Source: Nonlabens arenilitoris (GTDB lineage Bacteria; Bacteroidota; Bacteroidia; Flavobacteriales; Flavobacteriaceae). Taken from it: a DNA stretch of 64,000 bases. Positions 63,881-64,000 of this stretch are shown here, piece by piece (positions within the stretch are counted from its first letter, which is position 1; the number at the start of each line of letters is the position of its first letter). Location: positions 1,253,501 to 1,317,500 of the forward strand of contig NZ_MTPW01000001.1 of NCBI RefSeq assembly GCF_002954765.1, written 5' to 3'. The notes beneath the pieces are model-generated. The model was not told where the DNA came from. It searched no databases and saw only the letters and a list, made by a program, of their open reading frames with translations. The translations under genes and the position numbers were made by a program.

Positions 63881-64000
63881 TTAAAATTGTTTTGGGACAA
63901 CTTTAGGTTGCGGTGGCTTCACTCCTATTCTTATATCGGTAATAATTTTCTCCAGCATATTACCAAATTCTTCATCGCCGGCAGCCATCAATTCTTGACG
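63881..64000 (-). CDS. C-terminal fragment of an unidentified gene cut by the window edge
   Basis: A frame read leftwards from the right edge ends at TAA 63883-63881, two bases before the GNAT start. The 39 visible residues include RQELMAAGDEEFGNML and end KPPQPKVVPKQF. They are too few to identify; the helical-then-proline end suggests a soluble protein. Part of the GNAT-crp operon by spacing. Confidence 0.7.
   Translation of the reverse strand, partial: RQELMAAGDEEFGNMLEKIITDIRIGVKPPQPKVVPKQF

Noticed and set aside
1..64000. CRISPR array, rRNA operon, prophage or integrative element
   Set aside because: No regularly spaced direct repeats, rRNA-like sequence, integrase, transposase or phage structural gene was seen on either strand.

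Overview
This 64 kb window is chromosomal DNA of a member of the Bacteroidota, almost certainly a marine-type Flavobacteriaceae (Nonlabens/Dokdonia-like by gene style; the genus is a guess). The evidence is low G+C, the TAnnTTTG minus-7 promoter box, type IX secretion sorting tails, gliding-type C-terminal domains, many SusC-like/TonB receptors with carboxypeptidase-regulatory N-termini, SG-/SC-type lipoproteins and the pdxA-yceD-rpmF-fabH-accB-accC cluster.

Layout. 1-4.1 kb is the N-terminal 1372 codons of a giant secreted multi-domain protein read leftwards and cut by the window edge. 4.3-5.4 kb is trhO, and 5.4-10.6 kb is a second giant T9SS protein built from the same module types. Then come rsmI, an 1115-residue T9SS type B surface protein, a DoxX-like protein, tdk-alr, mscL and asd. 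19.8-21.8 kb holds a lipoprotein/JAMM-like gene interrupted by an in-frame amber codon, followed by a DUF6705-type gene. 21.9-31 kb carries a T9SS propeller, a prolyl oligopeptidase, a choice-of-anchor I lipoprotein, an orphan ABC ATPase, a TonB receptor and a TPR-like protein. 31.1-36.1 kb is the fatty-acid/PdxA cluster read leftwards; ribE, a tRNA(CAU), mce, rbfA, a LolE/FtsX-like permease, dusB, an outer-membrane receptor and lepA follow. 45-53 kb has a lipoprotein, a CPA-type cation/proton antiporter with a TrkA-N domain, an MBL-fold hydrolase, a subtilase and an M1 peptidase. 53-56.2 kb is rnpA, an S41 protease and a double-OmpA protein. 56.2-58.8 kb is an arsenic operon (arsR, DUF6428, arsC-like, acr3). 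58.9-62.5 kb is Sua5/TsaC, a Cys/His-rich DUF6660 protein and a frameshifted TonB receptor. The right end is a Crp/Fnr regulator with a GNAT gene upstream and a DUF2892 gene downstream behind a Crp/Fnr-like operator.

The most striking pattern is a perfect 16-bp palindrome, CGCTTTCGCGAAAGCG, present 12 times (10 exact, 2 with one edge substitution), six times between genes and six times inside coding sequence. It is read in all three codon phases (RFRES, LSRK and AFAKA) and in one gene forms the signal-peptidase site. Other patterns are five genes whose start codon lies exactly four bases after the minus-7 box (predicted leaderless mRNAs), single lipoprotein genes bracketed by duplicated terminator hairpins, matching operators in the arsenic operon, and two freshly broken genes. 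No CRISPR array, insertion sequence, rRNA or phage was seen.
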